Shown here: piece by piece, positions 9,284 to 16,313 of the stretch | Position numbering within the stretch: the stretch's first letter is position 1 | How the letters are laid out: each line of letters starts with the position of its first letter | DNA from: Bacillus thuringiensis | GTDB lineage: Bacteria > Bacillota > Bacilli > Bacillales > Bacillaceae_G | DNA length: 64,000 nucleotides | Reading direction: 5' to 3' | Assembly (NCBI RefSeq): GCF_014932895.1 | Contig: NZ_JACYOF010000001.1 | Coordinates: 682,001-746,000, forward strand | Program-made: the position numbers and the translations under genes | The notes under the pieces: generated by a model | Seen by the model: only the letters and a program-made list of their open reading frames with translations | The model's database searches: none | What the model was told of the DNA's origin: nothing

Positions 9284-10228
9284 ATGAAACGTAAGCTATT
9301 TATTTTATTAACTATTATGCTAGTCGTTCTTTCTATCGTTGGCTGTTCTTCTCAAAAAGAAGAGTCAAAAGCAAAAGAACAATCGAAAACAAAAGTTGTG
9401 AAACACGCTAAAGGGGAAGCTACAATTCCGGTAAATCCAAAAAGAATTGTTGACTTATCTGGATCAACAGAAGAGTTATTACTTCTTGGACACAAACCTG
9501 TTGGTACAGCGAATACATATAAAGATAAAATCCAAAATCACTTAACAGACAAGCTAGACGGCGTAAAAGCAGTCGGCTGGTACTGGGCACCTAAAGTTGA
9601 CTTAGAGGCTGTTACTGCTTTAAAACCAGACTTAATTATTTTAAACAATCGTCAATTGAAAATTTACGATCAATTAGAAAAAGTTGCACCAACAGTTGTT
9701 CTAGAAACAAACTTAGAAGACTGGCGCGGTAAGTTTAAAGAAGTAGGTAAACTATTTGACGAAGAAAAGAAAGCAGACAAATGGATTGCAGACTACGATA
9801 AAAAAGCAGACTCTTTGTCTAAAAAAATTAAAGAAAAAACAAAAGATGAGAACTTTATGTTCGTCGCAGTTACACCACAAAACTTCCGTGTATACGGTAG
9901 CTTCGGATACGGTGACATCATCTTTAACGACTTAAAACTTCCAGCAACAAAAGGTACAGATTTAAAACAAACGATGGCACAAGTATCATTAGAAGGACTC
10001 GTTGCATTCCAACCTGATCAAATGTTTATTGTAAACTTCGGCGGCGAAGCTGATAAAGTGTACGAAGACTACAAAAACAGTGCCGTTTGGAAAGACAATA
10101 AAGCAGTAAAAAACAATCACGTATATGAAGTATCGAACGAAGTCTTCAATACGAAAGCATTCAATCCAATTGGAAAAGATATGTTAATTGATGAAATCGC
10201 AAAACAAATTTTAGATAAAAATAAATAA
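9284..10228 (+). CDS. Iron-siderophore ABC transporter substrate-binding lipoprotein
   Basis: A 314-residue lipoprotein of the FecB/FhuD/FpuA family (cluster A-II binding proteins). It has a signal peptide with the lipobox IVGC (Cys about residue 21), a charged linker, then two lobes joined by a long helix. PKRIVDLSGSTEELLLLG opens the first lobe, and LKPDLIILNNRQ is typical. A Fur box marks it as an iron-uptake gene. No permease or ATPase gene is adjacent, so it must share a membrane complex encoded elsewhere. The ligand cannot be read from the sequence; hydroxamate, catecholate and citrate siderophores are all possible. The gene sits between ruvA and bofC, which are neighbours in B. subtilis, so it looks inserted. 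Confidence 0.9.
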   Translation: MKRKLFILLTIMLVVLSIVGCSSQKEESKAKEQSKTKVVKHAKGEATIPVNPKRIVDLSGSTEELLLLGHKPVGTANTYKDKIQNHLTDKLDGVKAVGWYWAPKVDLEAVTALKPDLIILNNRQLKIYDQLEKVAPTVVLETNLEDWRGKFKEVGKLFDEEKKADKWIADYDKKADSLSKKIKEKTKDENFMFVAVTPQNFRVYGSFGYGDIIFNDLKLPATKGTDLKQTMAQVSLEGLVAFQPDQMFIVNFGGEADKVYEDYKNSAVWKDNKAVKNNHVYEVSNEVFNTKAFNPIGKDMLIDEIAKQILDKNK

Positions 10229-10261
10229 GAAAAAAGCAGCTCACCATGAGCTGCTTTTTTT
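10229..10261. terminator. Bidirectional terminator overlapping the end of bofC
   Basis: A perfect stem (AAAAAAGCAGCTCA) with a short loop and T-runs on both sides stops the binding-protein gene and the convergent bofC. The bofC stop codon (10241-10243) lies within the hairpin. Confidence 0.95.
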
Positions 10262-10771
10262 CTTATTTTGCACTGCGTATTGCTTCATTTTTTCAATCGT
10301 CTTTACAAAACCTTCTTTTGATTTTATACGAATACCACGCTTCAGTTTCGCACGCTCATAACTCTCAAGCTTTTTCATATCAATTCGAAAGAAAGAATGA
10401 ATCGCATTATCACTTTTTGGCACACCTTTGAAAATTTGTAATATCCCTTCCTCTGAAACACCAAAATAACCGCTCGTCTTCAATAACGGAGAAATATCAT
10501 CAATTTTCTTTTGCAATACGATTTGTACATCATCACGATCAACGAGTTGCCACTCTTTATATTGCTGTAAAAACTTTTCTAAATCCGTTACTTTTTCTGT
10601 AAATATTTCTTCGCTTACTTCGCCATCCACATACATACGCTCTAATAAAATTGTAACTTGAGGTTCCTTCTCTGTTACTTCTAGTACTGGCTCTTCCGCC
10701 CTCGCACTCGTTCCATAAACTAAACAAAACATCATAACGAATGCTTGTATTGCAATCAGTATCCATTTCAT
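10241..10771 (-). CDS. bofC: Forespore regulator BofC
   Basis: A 176-residue secreted protein with an N-terminal signal sequence (KWILIAIQAFVMMFCLVYG, cleavage probably near ARA). BofC acts in the space between forespore and mother cell. In B. subtilis it restrains the SpoIVB protease that releases the pro-sigma-K checkpoint; the SpoIVFA and SpoIVFB targets are encoded at 34.6-36.2 kb. The middle (TILLERMYVDGEVSEE, then YFGVSEEGILQIFKG) matches the BofC N- and C-terminal domains. The last residues, KKKSSSW, are encoded by the terminator hairpin. AGAGGTG precedes the ATG by seven bases. Confidence 0.9.
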   Translation of the reverse strand: MKWILIAIQAFVMMFCLVYGTSARAEEPVLEVTEKEPQVTILLERMYVDGEVSEEIFTEKVTDLEKFLQQYKEWQLVDRDDVQIVLQKKIDDISPLLKTSGYFGVSEEGILQIFKGVPKSDNAIHSFFRIDMKKLESYERAKLKRGIRIKSKEGFVKTIEKMKQYAVQNKKKSSSW

Positions 10772-10891
10772 TTCCGTTCACCTCTTCTAGGCAAAATCAA
10801 ACTTTCATTAGTAGTTTTTCCGGAAATGGGGGTTTTATCCCTAATTCATAGAATGCTCACATCAAGAATTATAGAGTTCAATTATTTCTAT

Positions 10892-11821
10892 TCATTTAGA
10901 AACGCATTGATTATGTGAAAGCTGCTTTATATCTTTATTGGATTGCAACGTTGCTATGTAAACACCAATTAGCACAATTATCATTCCAACTATTTGTTGC
11001 CATGTAACAACAGCACCATATACTACAACTGATATACCAGTTGCCACAATAGGAGTTAGGTTTAAATACATGCTCGCTTTACTTGCACCTAGCTCTTCTA
11101 CTCCTTTATTAAACACGATATATCCAATTAACGTCCCGCATATGACCATATACAACATTTCTATCCATCCTTGTAAAGAAAGCGTTAAAACCTTTCCCCA
11201 TCCATCTTCATATAGAGAAAGGCCTGCTAAAAACACAGTACCTAATACCGTCATACTCATTGTAATTAACAAAGGTGATACACCACGCATAACTTTTTTC
11301 CCTGTTAAGCTATATAACACCCCACAGATTAAAGCAGCTATAAATAAAAGATCTCCCTTATTAAATGACAAAGACATAAGTATATTCATTGAACCACTCG
11401 TAATAACAACTATTACACCGATAAGGGACAAAATTAAACTTATTCCCACTTTTATACTCCCAGGCTCCTTAAAAAACAATATTGCTCCCAATGTTACAAA
11501 AATGGGCATTGTAGCAATAATAAGTGAACCATTCATAGTAGACGTATAGTTAAGTCCCATAAAGAAAAAAACATTGTAGCCAAAAATACCTGTTAATGAC
11601 ACAAATAACAACCCTTTCCAATTCTTTAATAACAAACTTGTATTCCACTCAGATTTCATAAAAACTATGCCTATTAAAATACAACCAGCTAAACCAAAAC
11701 GAATTGTTGCCGCGGTAATCGGTGGAATTTCAGTAATAACATGCTCTGCTGTTGCAAAAGATCCACCCCAAAACAAAGGAACAAGTAACATAATTACATA
11801 CATACGGTTTATTCTGTTCAT
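10892..11821 (-). CDS. EamA/DMT-family transporter
   Basis: A 309-residue membrane protein with ten helices in two EamA repeats (drug/metabolite transporter superfamily). The N-terminal repeat contains LLVPLFWGGSFATAEHVI with the usual RFG motif after it; the C-terminal repeat carries YLNLTPIVATGISVV. The substrate is unknown; amino acids, metabolites or toxic compounds are all handled by this family. The start at 11821 is chosen because AAAGGGG lies seven bases upstream; ATGs at 11827 and 11839 are too close to or before that site. A 38-bp operator-like palindrome directly precedes the gene, and an ArsR repressor gene lies upstream, suggesting repressor-controlled export. Confidence 0.87.
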   Translation of the reverse strand: MNRINRMYVIMLLVPLFWGGSFATAEHVITEIPPITAATIRFGLAGCILIGIVFMKSEWNTSLLLKNWKGLLFVSLTGIFGYNVFFFMGLNYTSTMNGSLIIATMPIFVTLGAILFFKEPGSIKVGISLILSLIGVIVVITSGSMNILMSLSFNKGDLLFIAALICGVLYSLTGKKVMRGVSPLLITMSMTVLGTVFLAGLSLYEDGWGKVLTLSLQGWIEMLYMVICGTLIGYIVFNKGVEELGASKASMYLNLTPIVATGISVVVYGAVVTWQQIVGMIIVLIGVYIATLQSNKDIKQLSHNQCVSK

Positions 11822-11836
11822 TTTCATTACCCCTTT

Positions 11837-11874
11837 CATGTAAACAGGTTTAAAAGTTTAAACTTGTTTACATG
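11837..11874. promoter_or_regulatory. 38-bp inverted repeat, likely operator of the ArsR-type regulator
   Basis: Two 19-base arms match at 17 of 19 positions; the left arm begins CATGTAAACAGGTTTAAA. It lies between the arsR-type stop codon and the transporter ribosome site. No T-run follows, so a terminator is unlikely. Binding by the neighbouring repressor is inference. Confidence 0.7.
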
Positions 11875-11888
11875 TTAGTTAAAAAAAA

Positions 11889-12209
11889 TTAATAATTTGA
11901 CTCTACTGCTTGAAGTAAATCCTTCACCTGTTTTAAAAATTCTCCGGCTATTATAGAATAAAAAATTTCTTTTCCATTTCGATTCGCTACAATTAGTTCT
12001 GCTTGTCTTAAAATTTTCAAATGATGCGAAACAGCTGGTCTAGAAATCCCCATTTTATCTGTTATTTCTGTTACATTCATCTGTTTGTTTTCTAATAACA
12101 GCATAATAATTTGCTGACGATTCTCATCTCCTAATGCCTGAAATATAGGTGTTACGACCTGAAATTTCTCTAATACAACTTCTGTATTTCTACATTCAAA
12201 ATTCTCCAT
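11889..12209 (-). CDS. ArsR-family winged-helix transcriptional regulator
   Basis: A 106-residue helix-turn-helix protein. The core reads ALGDENRQQIIMLLLE, then ITDKMGISRPAVSHHLKIL (recognition helix) and the wing AELIVANRNGKEIFYSI. The ELCVC metal motif of ArsR/CadC is absent: the equivalent stretch is QMNVTEITD, and the only cysteine is residue 6. So it is probably not a soft-metal sensor. The gene lies 68 bases before the EamA transporter on the same strand, with a 38-bp palindrome between them. It probably represses the transporter and perhaps itself; the inducer is unknown. Confidence 0.9.
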   Translation of the reverse strand: MENFECRNTEVVLEKFQVVTPIFQALGDENRQQIIMLLLENKQMNVTEITDKMGISRPAVSHHLKILRQAELIVANRNGKEIFYSIIAGEFLKQVKDLLQAVESNY

Positions 12210-12320
12210 ATCCTATTCATCCCAACCTTTTATCTAAAAAACATGTAATATATTACCATTAAATAGTAACTCTTTCATATACACTTGTAAATAACTTTAT
12301 TTTCCAACTTTAAAACCAAC

Positions 12321-12358
12321 AAAAAAAGAGAAGATTGGATTCCTCCAGTCTTCTCTTT
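12321..12358 (-). terminator. Strong terminator upstream of the arsR-type gene
   Basis: A long stem (AAAGAGAAGA-type arm, one mismatch) with a short loop, followed on the minus strand by TTTTTTT. It lies downstream of the candidate small RNA and before the arsR-type promoter, so it probably catches read-through from the small RNA. Confidence 0.85.
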
Positions 12359-12366
12359 ACATTCAT

Positions 12367-12488
12367 ATAAAATGAAAGACGCCTGCATAGCAGGCGTCTT
12401 GATGCGTTTACGGCGAGAGACCAGGCGACCACATTCGCGTGTTTAGCACTTAAGCATATCTCTCGTCTTACGTAAATTAGCTCATCGC
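12367..12488 (-). ncRNA. Candidate structured small RNA (unclassified)
   Basis: A complete transcription unit without a protein frame. On the minus strand TTGCGC (12518-12523) and TATATT (12495-12500) are 17 bases apart, placing the start near 12488. The end is an 11-bp perfect hairpin (AAGACGCCTGC, loop TAT) followed by TCATTTTAT, giving about 120 nt. The RNA can close on itself through three successive helices: GATG with CATC, TTTACG with CGTAAA, and CGAGAGA with TCTCTCG. Inside are GTG-CUAAA-CAC and GCGA-AUGUGG-UCGC hairpins. I do not recognise the family. It could be a trans-acting sRNA or an orphan structured RNA. Confidence 0.62.
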
Positions 12489-12494
12489 TTTGCT

Positions 12495-12523
12495 AATATA
12501 ACATTAATAGCGTATAAGCGCAA
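12495..12523 (-). promoter_or_regulatory. Promoter of the candidate small RNA
   Basis: TTGCGC, 17 bases, TATATT on the minus strand. The -10 is good and the -35 matches only partly. Confidence 0.5.
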
Positions 12524-12583
12524 CATGTTTATAAAAATATTTTATTTCCTCTTTCATCCAAATATCCTTATGTAAATTATAAA

Positions 12584-12611
12584 TTGATAAATGTAATATA
12601 TATGTTACAAT
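12584..12611 (+). promoter_or_regulatory. Sigma-A-type promoter of the small membrane protein gene
   Basis: TTGATA (12584-12589), 16 bases, TACAAT (12606-12611), about 40 bases before the start codon. Confidence 0.5.
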
Positions 12612-12652
12612 AAATATAACAGCGAAATCATAATAAACAGGAGATGGCTATT

Positions 12653-13087
12653 GTGAAAAAAATAAAGGATGAACGTCTCATACTGCAAACGTTAAAAAAC
12701 ATACGTATTGCCTTTCTTTTTCAATACATTGGTATAATCGGAATTTTAGGCTATATCGGATTCACTGAAGGAATGGATCAAATTACGCAATCTCCATTAT
12801 GGTTATTATTTATTCTTACAAGTATGGTATTTAGTTATTTACAGTTAAGTGTTTCAATCGATGTAGAAGAAAGTGAAAAGGAAATACAGTTAACTCCTTA
12901 TTCCAAGCTTGTCTTACGTTCCCTTATTGTTGGAATTATTATGGCTATTATTTATATCATTTTCAGTCCAGAAAGACCTCTGTTTGAAGCTATTCTAACA
13001 GGTAGTATTCTCTTCATATGTTTTTTAGTTTCTTACTCCGTTAGTTATTTTATTAAAAAGCGTCGTTTACAAGACGAAGATGAATAA
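12653..13087 (+). CDS. Small membrane protein of unknown function
   Basis: A 144-residue protein with four hydrophobic segments (about residues 20-38, 46-66, 85-105 and 112-132), a lysine-rich N-terminus (KKIKDERLILQ) and a charged tail (KKRRLQDEDE). I recognise no domain. The GTG at 12653 is the likely start: AGGAG lies nine bases upstream, while the ATG at 12644 touches that site directly. It has its own promoter and terminator, so it is a single-gene unit. Nothing nearby indicates its role. Confidence 0.75.
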   Translation: MKKIKDERLILQTLKNIRIAFLFQYIGIIGILGYIGFTEGMDQITQSPLWLLFILTSMVFSYLQLSVSIDVEESEKEIQLTPYSKLVLRSLIVGIIMAIIYIIFSPERPLFEAILTGSILFICFLVSYSVSYFIKKRRLQDEDE

Positions 13088-13112
13088 AGAGGAAGGGATC
13101 CCCTTCCTCTTT
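13086..13112. terminator. Bidirectional terminator
   Basis: A nine-bp GC-rich stem (GAGGAAGGG) extended by A/T pairs, with a three-base loop, between the small membrane protein gene and the convergent YhcN/YlaJ lipoprotein gene. Confidence 0.85.
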
Positions 13113-13116
13113 ATTG

Positions 13117-13791
13117 TTATCGCACAGTACCAGTTAGACCGTAACGAATGTCTCGGAACATATTTGTTATATCACGATTAAAATCGTTTGTAACTGTACC
13201 ATTACGTAGACGCGTACTCATTGCATCAACACGAGTAAACATGTCATTTCTTACAGAAACGTACACGTTTCTGTTTCCAGCTTCAGTCGAAACAGCTTGA
13301 CGAATTTCGTTTGCCATCGCTGTTTCATCTGTCACTGTATTACGTGGTTTTACCGCAATCGCTACATCGTTTCCATATACAACTGTAGACACGCGGTCTA
13401 CGTTATTCATACGTTTCACACGATTCGTAATTTTTTCTGCAGTTTTACCATCGTTGTTAATGTATGAATTGTTCATTGTAATATTACGAGTTGGATGCGG
13501 ATTCGCAATTTGCCCGTTGTAATTTACATCACGGTAATAATTATATCCAGTACCGTTACGGTAGTTATACACATTGTCTGTTGCTCTGTTTCCATTTCGG
13601 TATGTTACATAATCTGTATAACGATCGTTACGCGTTACATTACCGCGATATGGATGTGTATCATTATAAGATGTACGCTCATAATTATAATTACGCCCGT
13701 CCATCGCACTTTTCTCTTTAGGTGTACCACATGCAGCTAACGCACTGGTAACTAACAAAGAAGCAGCAATCACTTTTACTTTCGTATTCAA
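13117..13791 (-). CDS. YhcN/YlaJ-family sporulation lipoprotein
   Basis: A 224-residue lipoprotein. The start is a TTG at 13791 with AGGGGGG eight bases before it; the frame upstream is open but lacks a ribosome site. The signal peptide ends in the lipobox LAAC (Cys about residue 20). A middle region rich in Asn, Tyr, Arg and Thr follows, then the family's C-terminal domain (AEKITNRVKRMNNVDRVSTVVYGNDVAIAV, split here only by description as a BON-like fold). Family members are made in sporulation, are found in spore inner membranes, and influence germination in B. subtilis. The Asn/Tyr-rich segment resembles spore coat proteins. Confidence 0.85.
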   Translation of the reverse strand: MNTKVKVIAASLLVTSALAACGTPKEKSAMDGRNYNYERTSYNDTHPYRGNVTRNDRYTDYVTYRNGNRATDNVYNYRNGTGYNYYRDVNYNGQIANPHPTRNITMNNSYINNDGKTAEKITNRVKRMNNVDRVSTVVYGNDVAIAVKPRNTVTDETAMANEIRQAVSTEAGNRNVYVSVRNDMFTRVDAMSTRLRNGTVTNDFNRDITNMFRDIRYGLTGTVR

Positions 13792-13940
13792 TAGAAAAAC
13801 CCCCCCTATTAGAATGAACTTCTCTTTTGAAAAGCTCCCTCTTATGATGAGTAACAAAGAAGGTTTTTACACTGTTAATATTTCACTGGGAATTTTCTAA
13901 CACTTAATGAAAAACATTTATTTTCTTAATTAACATAACT

Positions 13941-13970
13941 GCAAAAAAGGCGGGAATAATCCCACCTTTT
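13941..13970 (-). terminator. Terminator of exsA/safA
   Basis: A 12-bp stem with one internal mismatch and a TTTTTT tail on the minus strand, directly after the exsA stop codon. Confidence 0.85.
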
Positions 13971-16097
13971 TTAAACTTCCTCTTCATCCTCTTCTTCTGA
14001 AACTGGCTCTCCAAATACATTTGGTGGATCCGGTTGATAATACATTGTCCCTGGCTGTGGTGCATATGCTGACTGGGTTGGTTGATAATATAAAGGATTC
14101 GCGTATTGTGGTCCCCCAGGTTGCGGACTATATAACCTGCTCTCTCCTCCGCATCCACAATCTTCCTCACCTTGTACGAGTGGCGGCATATTATTATCCA
14201 TTGGCATCATATTTGGGCTTGGCATAGACGTATATTGCGGCCCAAATGGCGTTCCTTGCTGATATGGCATATTGTAGTATGGGTTTTGTTGTTGATAATA
14301 CGGATTTGGCGGCATCATGTTCGGCATTTGGTTGTTATCCATTATCGGCATCATGTTCGGCATTTGGTTGTTATCCATTATCGGCATCATGTTTGGCATT
14401 TGGTTGTTATCCATTATCGGCATTATGTTTGGTATTGGGTTGTTATCCATTATCGGCATTATGTTTGGTATTGGGTTGTTATCCATTATCGGCATTATGT
14501 TTGGTGGTTGGTCGTTATCCATTATCGGCATCATATTTGGTGGTTGGTCGTTATCCATTATCGGCATCATATTTGGTGGTTGGTTGTTATCCATTATCGG
14601 CATTATATTTGGCATTTGGCTATTATCCATGATTGGCATTATATTTGGCACTTGAATATTGGGCGGTATTACTTGTGGGATAACTACATTTTCTTTCGAT
14701 ACATTTGGTGATACTATGTTCCCTACATTTTCTTTCTTTACTTGCGGTGATACTATATTCCCTACATTTTCTTTCTTTACTTGCGGTGATACTATATTTT
14801 CTACATTTTCTTTCTTTACTTGCGGTGATACTATATTTTCTACATTTTCTTTCTTTACTTGCGGTGATACTATATTTTCTACATTTTCTTTCTTTACTTG
14901 CGGTGATACTATATTTTCTACATTTTCTTTCTTTACTTGCGGTGATACTATATTTTCTACATTTTCTTTCTTTACTTGCGGTGATACTATATTTTCTACA
15001 TTTTCTTTCTTTACTTGCGGTGATACTATATTTTCTACATTTTCTTTCTTTACTTGCGGTGATACTATATTTTCTACATTTTCTTTCTTTACTTGCGGTG
15101 ATACTATATTTTCTACATTTTCTTTCTTTACTTGCGGTGATACTATATTTTCTACATTTTCTTTCTTTACTTGCGGTGATACTATATTTTCTACATTTTC
15201 TTTCTTTACTTGCGGTGATACTATATTTTCTACATTTTCTTTCTTTACTTGCGGTGATACTATATTCCCTACATTTTCTTTCTTTACTTGCGGTGATACT
15301 ATATTTCCTACATTTTCTTTCTTTACTTGCGGTGATACTATATTATCTTTTTTTGTTTGCGGAGAAATGATATTGTTAGGTTTCATTTTATTAATTTGAG
15401 GAGCTATTAACTCACTTCCTTTTTTAATTACATCAGAAATTTTATATTCTTTTTTCGATTTTATTGGTGGCTGTGGCGGCTGTGGTAATACATTTACCGA
15501 AAACTTCGTGCTTTCTTTTTCCACCGGTTTTTGTTTTTCTATAACAGGTGGTTTTTGAATGACAGACGGTTTTTCAACTGGCTTTTCTTTTTGCACCTCT
15601 TTTTGCGGTTTTACCTGTACTTCTTTTTGCGGCATCACTTGTATTTCCTTCTGCGGTTTTACCTGTACTTCTTTTTGCGGCATCACTTGCATTTCCTTCT
15701 GCGGTTTTACCTGTACTTCTTTTTGCGGCATCACTTGCATTTCCTTCTGCGGTTTCACCTGCACTTCTTTTTGTGTTTGTTGCATAGCAGGCTGCTGCGT
15801 AATTGGTGCTGATTGATACGTAACTTCTTCCTCATCTTCTATTCCAAGTGGCTTTGGTGTTGCTGCAAATTCTTTTTGTTGCACTTCTTTTACGTATTGT
15901 TTTGGAGGTGCTGAGCCTGCTCCAGCATGTTGTTTCACGTGAACGCTGTTTGATGGTACTTTAATTTTCATACCTGGCATGATTAAATCTGGATTACTAA
16001 GTTGTGTATTTGTTTTTTTCAACGTGTCAAAATCCACTCCGTACTTTTTTGCAATTTTCCAAAGGGTATCCCCTTTTTGCACGATATGAATTTTCAA
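13971..16097 (-). CDS. exsA: Spore coat/exosporium assembly protein ExsA (SafA homologue)
   Basis: A 708-residue protein with an N-terminal LysM domain (residues 1-48, KIHIVQKGDTLWKIAKKYG) nearly identical to that of B. subtilis SafA. It anchors to spore peptidoglycan and organises the inner coat; in the B. cereus group the homologue ExsA is needed to attach coat and exosporium. Three repeat tracts follow: 8-residue units (KEVQVKPQ/KEMQVMPQ) around residues 110-170, about 16 copies of the 13-residue NIVSPQVKKENVE, and nine copies of the 12-residue PNIMPIMDNNQM. The C-terminal part is rich in Pro, Tyr and Asn, has CGCGG, and ends in acidic residues. The start is TTG with AGGAGGGG upstream. Its partner SpoVID is at 48.7 kb. 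Confidence 0.93.
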   Translation of the reverse strand: MKIHIVQKGDTLWKIAKKYGVDFDTLKKTNTQLSNPDLIMPGMKIKVPSNSVHVKQHAGAGSAPPKQYVKEVQQKEFAATPKPLGIEDEEEVTYQSAPITQQPAMQQTQKEVQVKPQKEMQVMPQKEVQVKPQKEMQVMPQKEVQVKPQKEIQVMPQKEVQVKPQKEVQKEKPVEKPSVIQKPPVIEKQKPVEKESTKFSVNVLPQPPQPPIKSKKEYKISDVIKKGSELIAPQINKMKPNNIISPQTKKDNIVSPQVKKENVGNIVSPQVKKENVGNIVSPQVKKENVENIVSPQVKKENVENIVSPQVKKENVENIVSPQVKKENVENIVSPQVKKENVENIVSPQVKKENVENIVSPQVKKENVENIVSPQVKKENVENIVSPQVKKENVENIVSPQVKKENVENIVSPQVKKENVENIVSPQVKKENVENIVSPQVKKENVGNIVSPQVKKENVGNIVSPNVSKENVVIPQVIPPNIQVPNIMPIMDNSQMPNIMPIMDNNQPPNMMPIMDNDQPPNMMPIMDNDQPPNIMPIMDNNPIPNIMPIMDNNPIPNIMPIMDNNQMPNMMPIMDNNQMPNMMPIMDNNQMPNMMPPNPYYQQQNPYYNMPYQQGTPFGPQYTSMPSPNMMPMDNNMPPLVQGEEDCGCGGESRLYSPQPGGPQYANPLYYQPTQSAYAPQPGTMYYQPDPPNVFGEPVSEEEDEEEV
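14317..14652 (-). repeat. 36-nt tandem repeat in exsA (12-residue units, 9 copies)
   Basis: Nine near-identical units encode PNIMPIMDNNQM with variation at the last positions (NSQM, NNQP, NDQP, NNPI, NNQM). Runs of neighbouring identical variants point to recent unit duplication. Confidence 0.9.
14725..15345 (-). repeat. 39-nt tandem repeat in exsA (13-residue units, about 16 copies)
   Basis: About 16 copies, almost base-identical, encode NIVSPQVKKENVE; the end copies have G instead of E at the last position. Degenerate units flank the block on both sides. Identity at the DNA level, not only in protein, indicates recent expansion. Confidence 0.93.
15597..15770 (-). repeat. 48-nt tandem repeat in exsA (paired 8-residue units)
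   Basis: Alternating KEVQVKPQ and KEMQVMPQ units, seven in total, just after the LysM domain and its linker. Confidence 0.85.
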
Positions 16098-16286
16098 ATT
16101 TTCCCCCTCCTGTATAACTTATCTATAAGTAACAAACCTCATGAAGTAACACTTCCTAAATAACTTTAACTTTTATCACTTCTTCTGTTTTCAATATCAT
16201 TCGAAGTGGAATAAGCATAAAAAAATCACAATGATTTCTTCAAAACAATGTATGCCCATTTCGTTCTCGTTATGATTATATGTATG

Positions 16287-16312
16287 AAAAAAAGCAACGG
16301 GAATACCGTTGC
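16287..16312 (-). terminator. Terminator of nadBCA
   Basis: A seven-bp GC stem (GCAACGG), five-base loop and TTTTTTT on the minus strand, just after the nadA stop codon. Confidence 0.9.
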
Positions 16313-16313
16313 C

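Noticed and set aside
9284-10228. Naming the siderophore-binding protein FpuA (petrobactin receptor)
   Set aside because: The family has several paralogues in the B. cereus group, and neither context nor motif identifies the ligand, so no symbol is given.
10772-10891. Sigma-G-type promoter for bofC
   Set aside because: A CATTCTA fits the -10, but no suitable -35 stands at the right distance.
13904-14170. 88-codon minus-strand frame overlapping the exsA C-terminus
   Set aside because: It is out of frame with exsA, includes the terminator, and has no ribosome site.
14725-15345. Regular 39-nt repeats resembling a CRISPR array
   Set aside because: Units are directly adjacent with no unique spacers, are in frame within a coding gene, and no cas genes are near.
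14172-15399. Long plus-strand open frames opposite exsA, some repetitive and hydrophobic
   Set aside because: They arise because the tandem repeats keep all frames open. They lack ribosome sites, and the minus-strand LysM protein explains the region.
16098-16313. Possible gene or RNA in the exsA/nadA gap
   Set aside because: Apart from the nadA terminator I see no supported frame or fold. It should contain the exsA promoter, but I could not match a sigma-E site with confidence.
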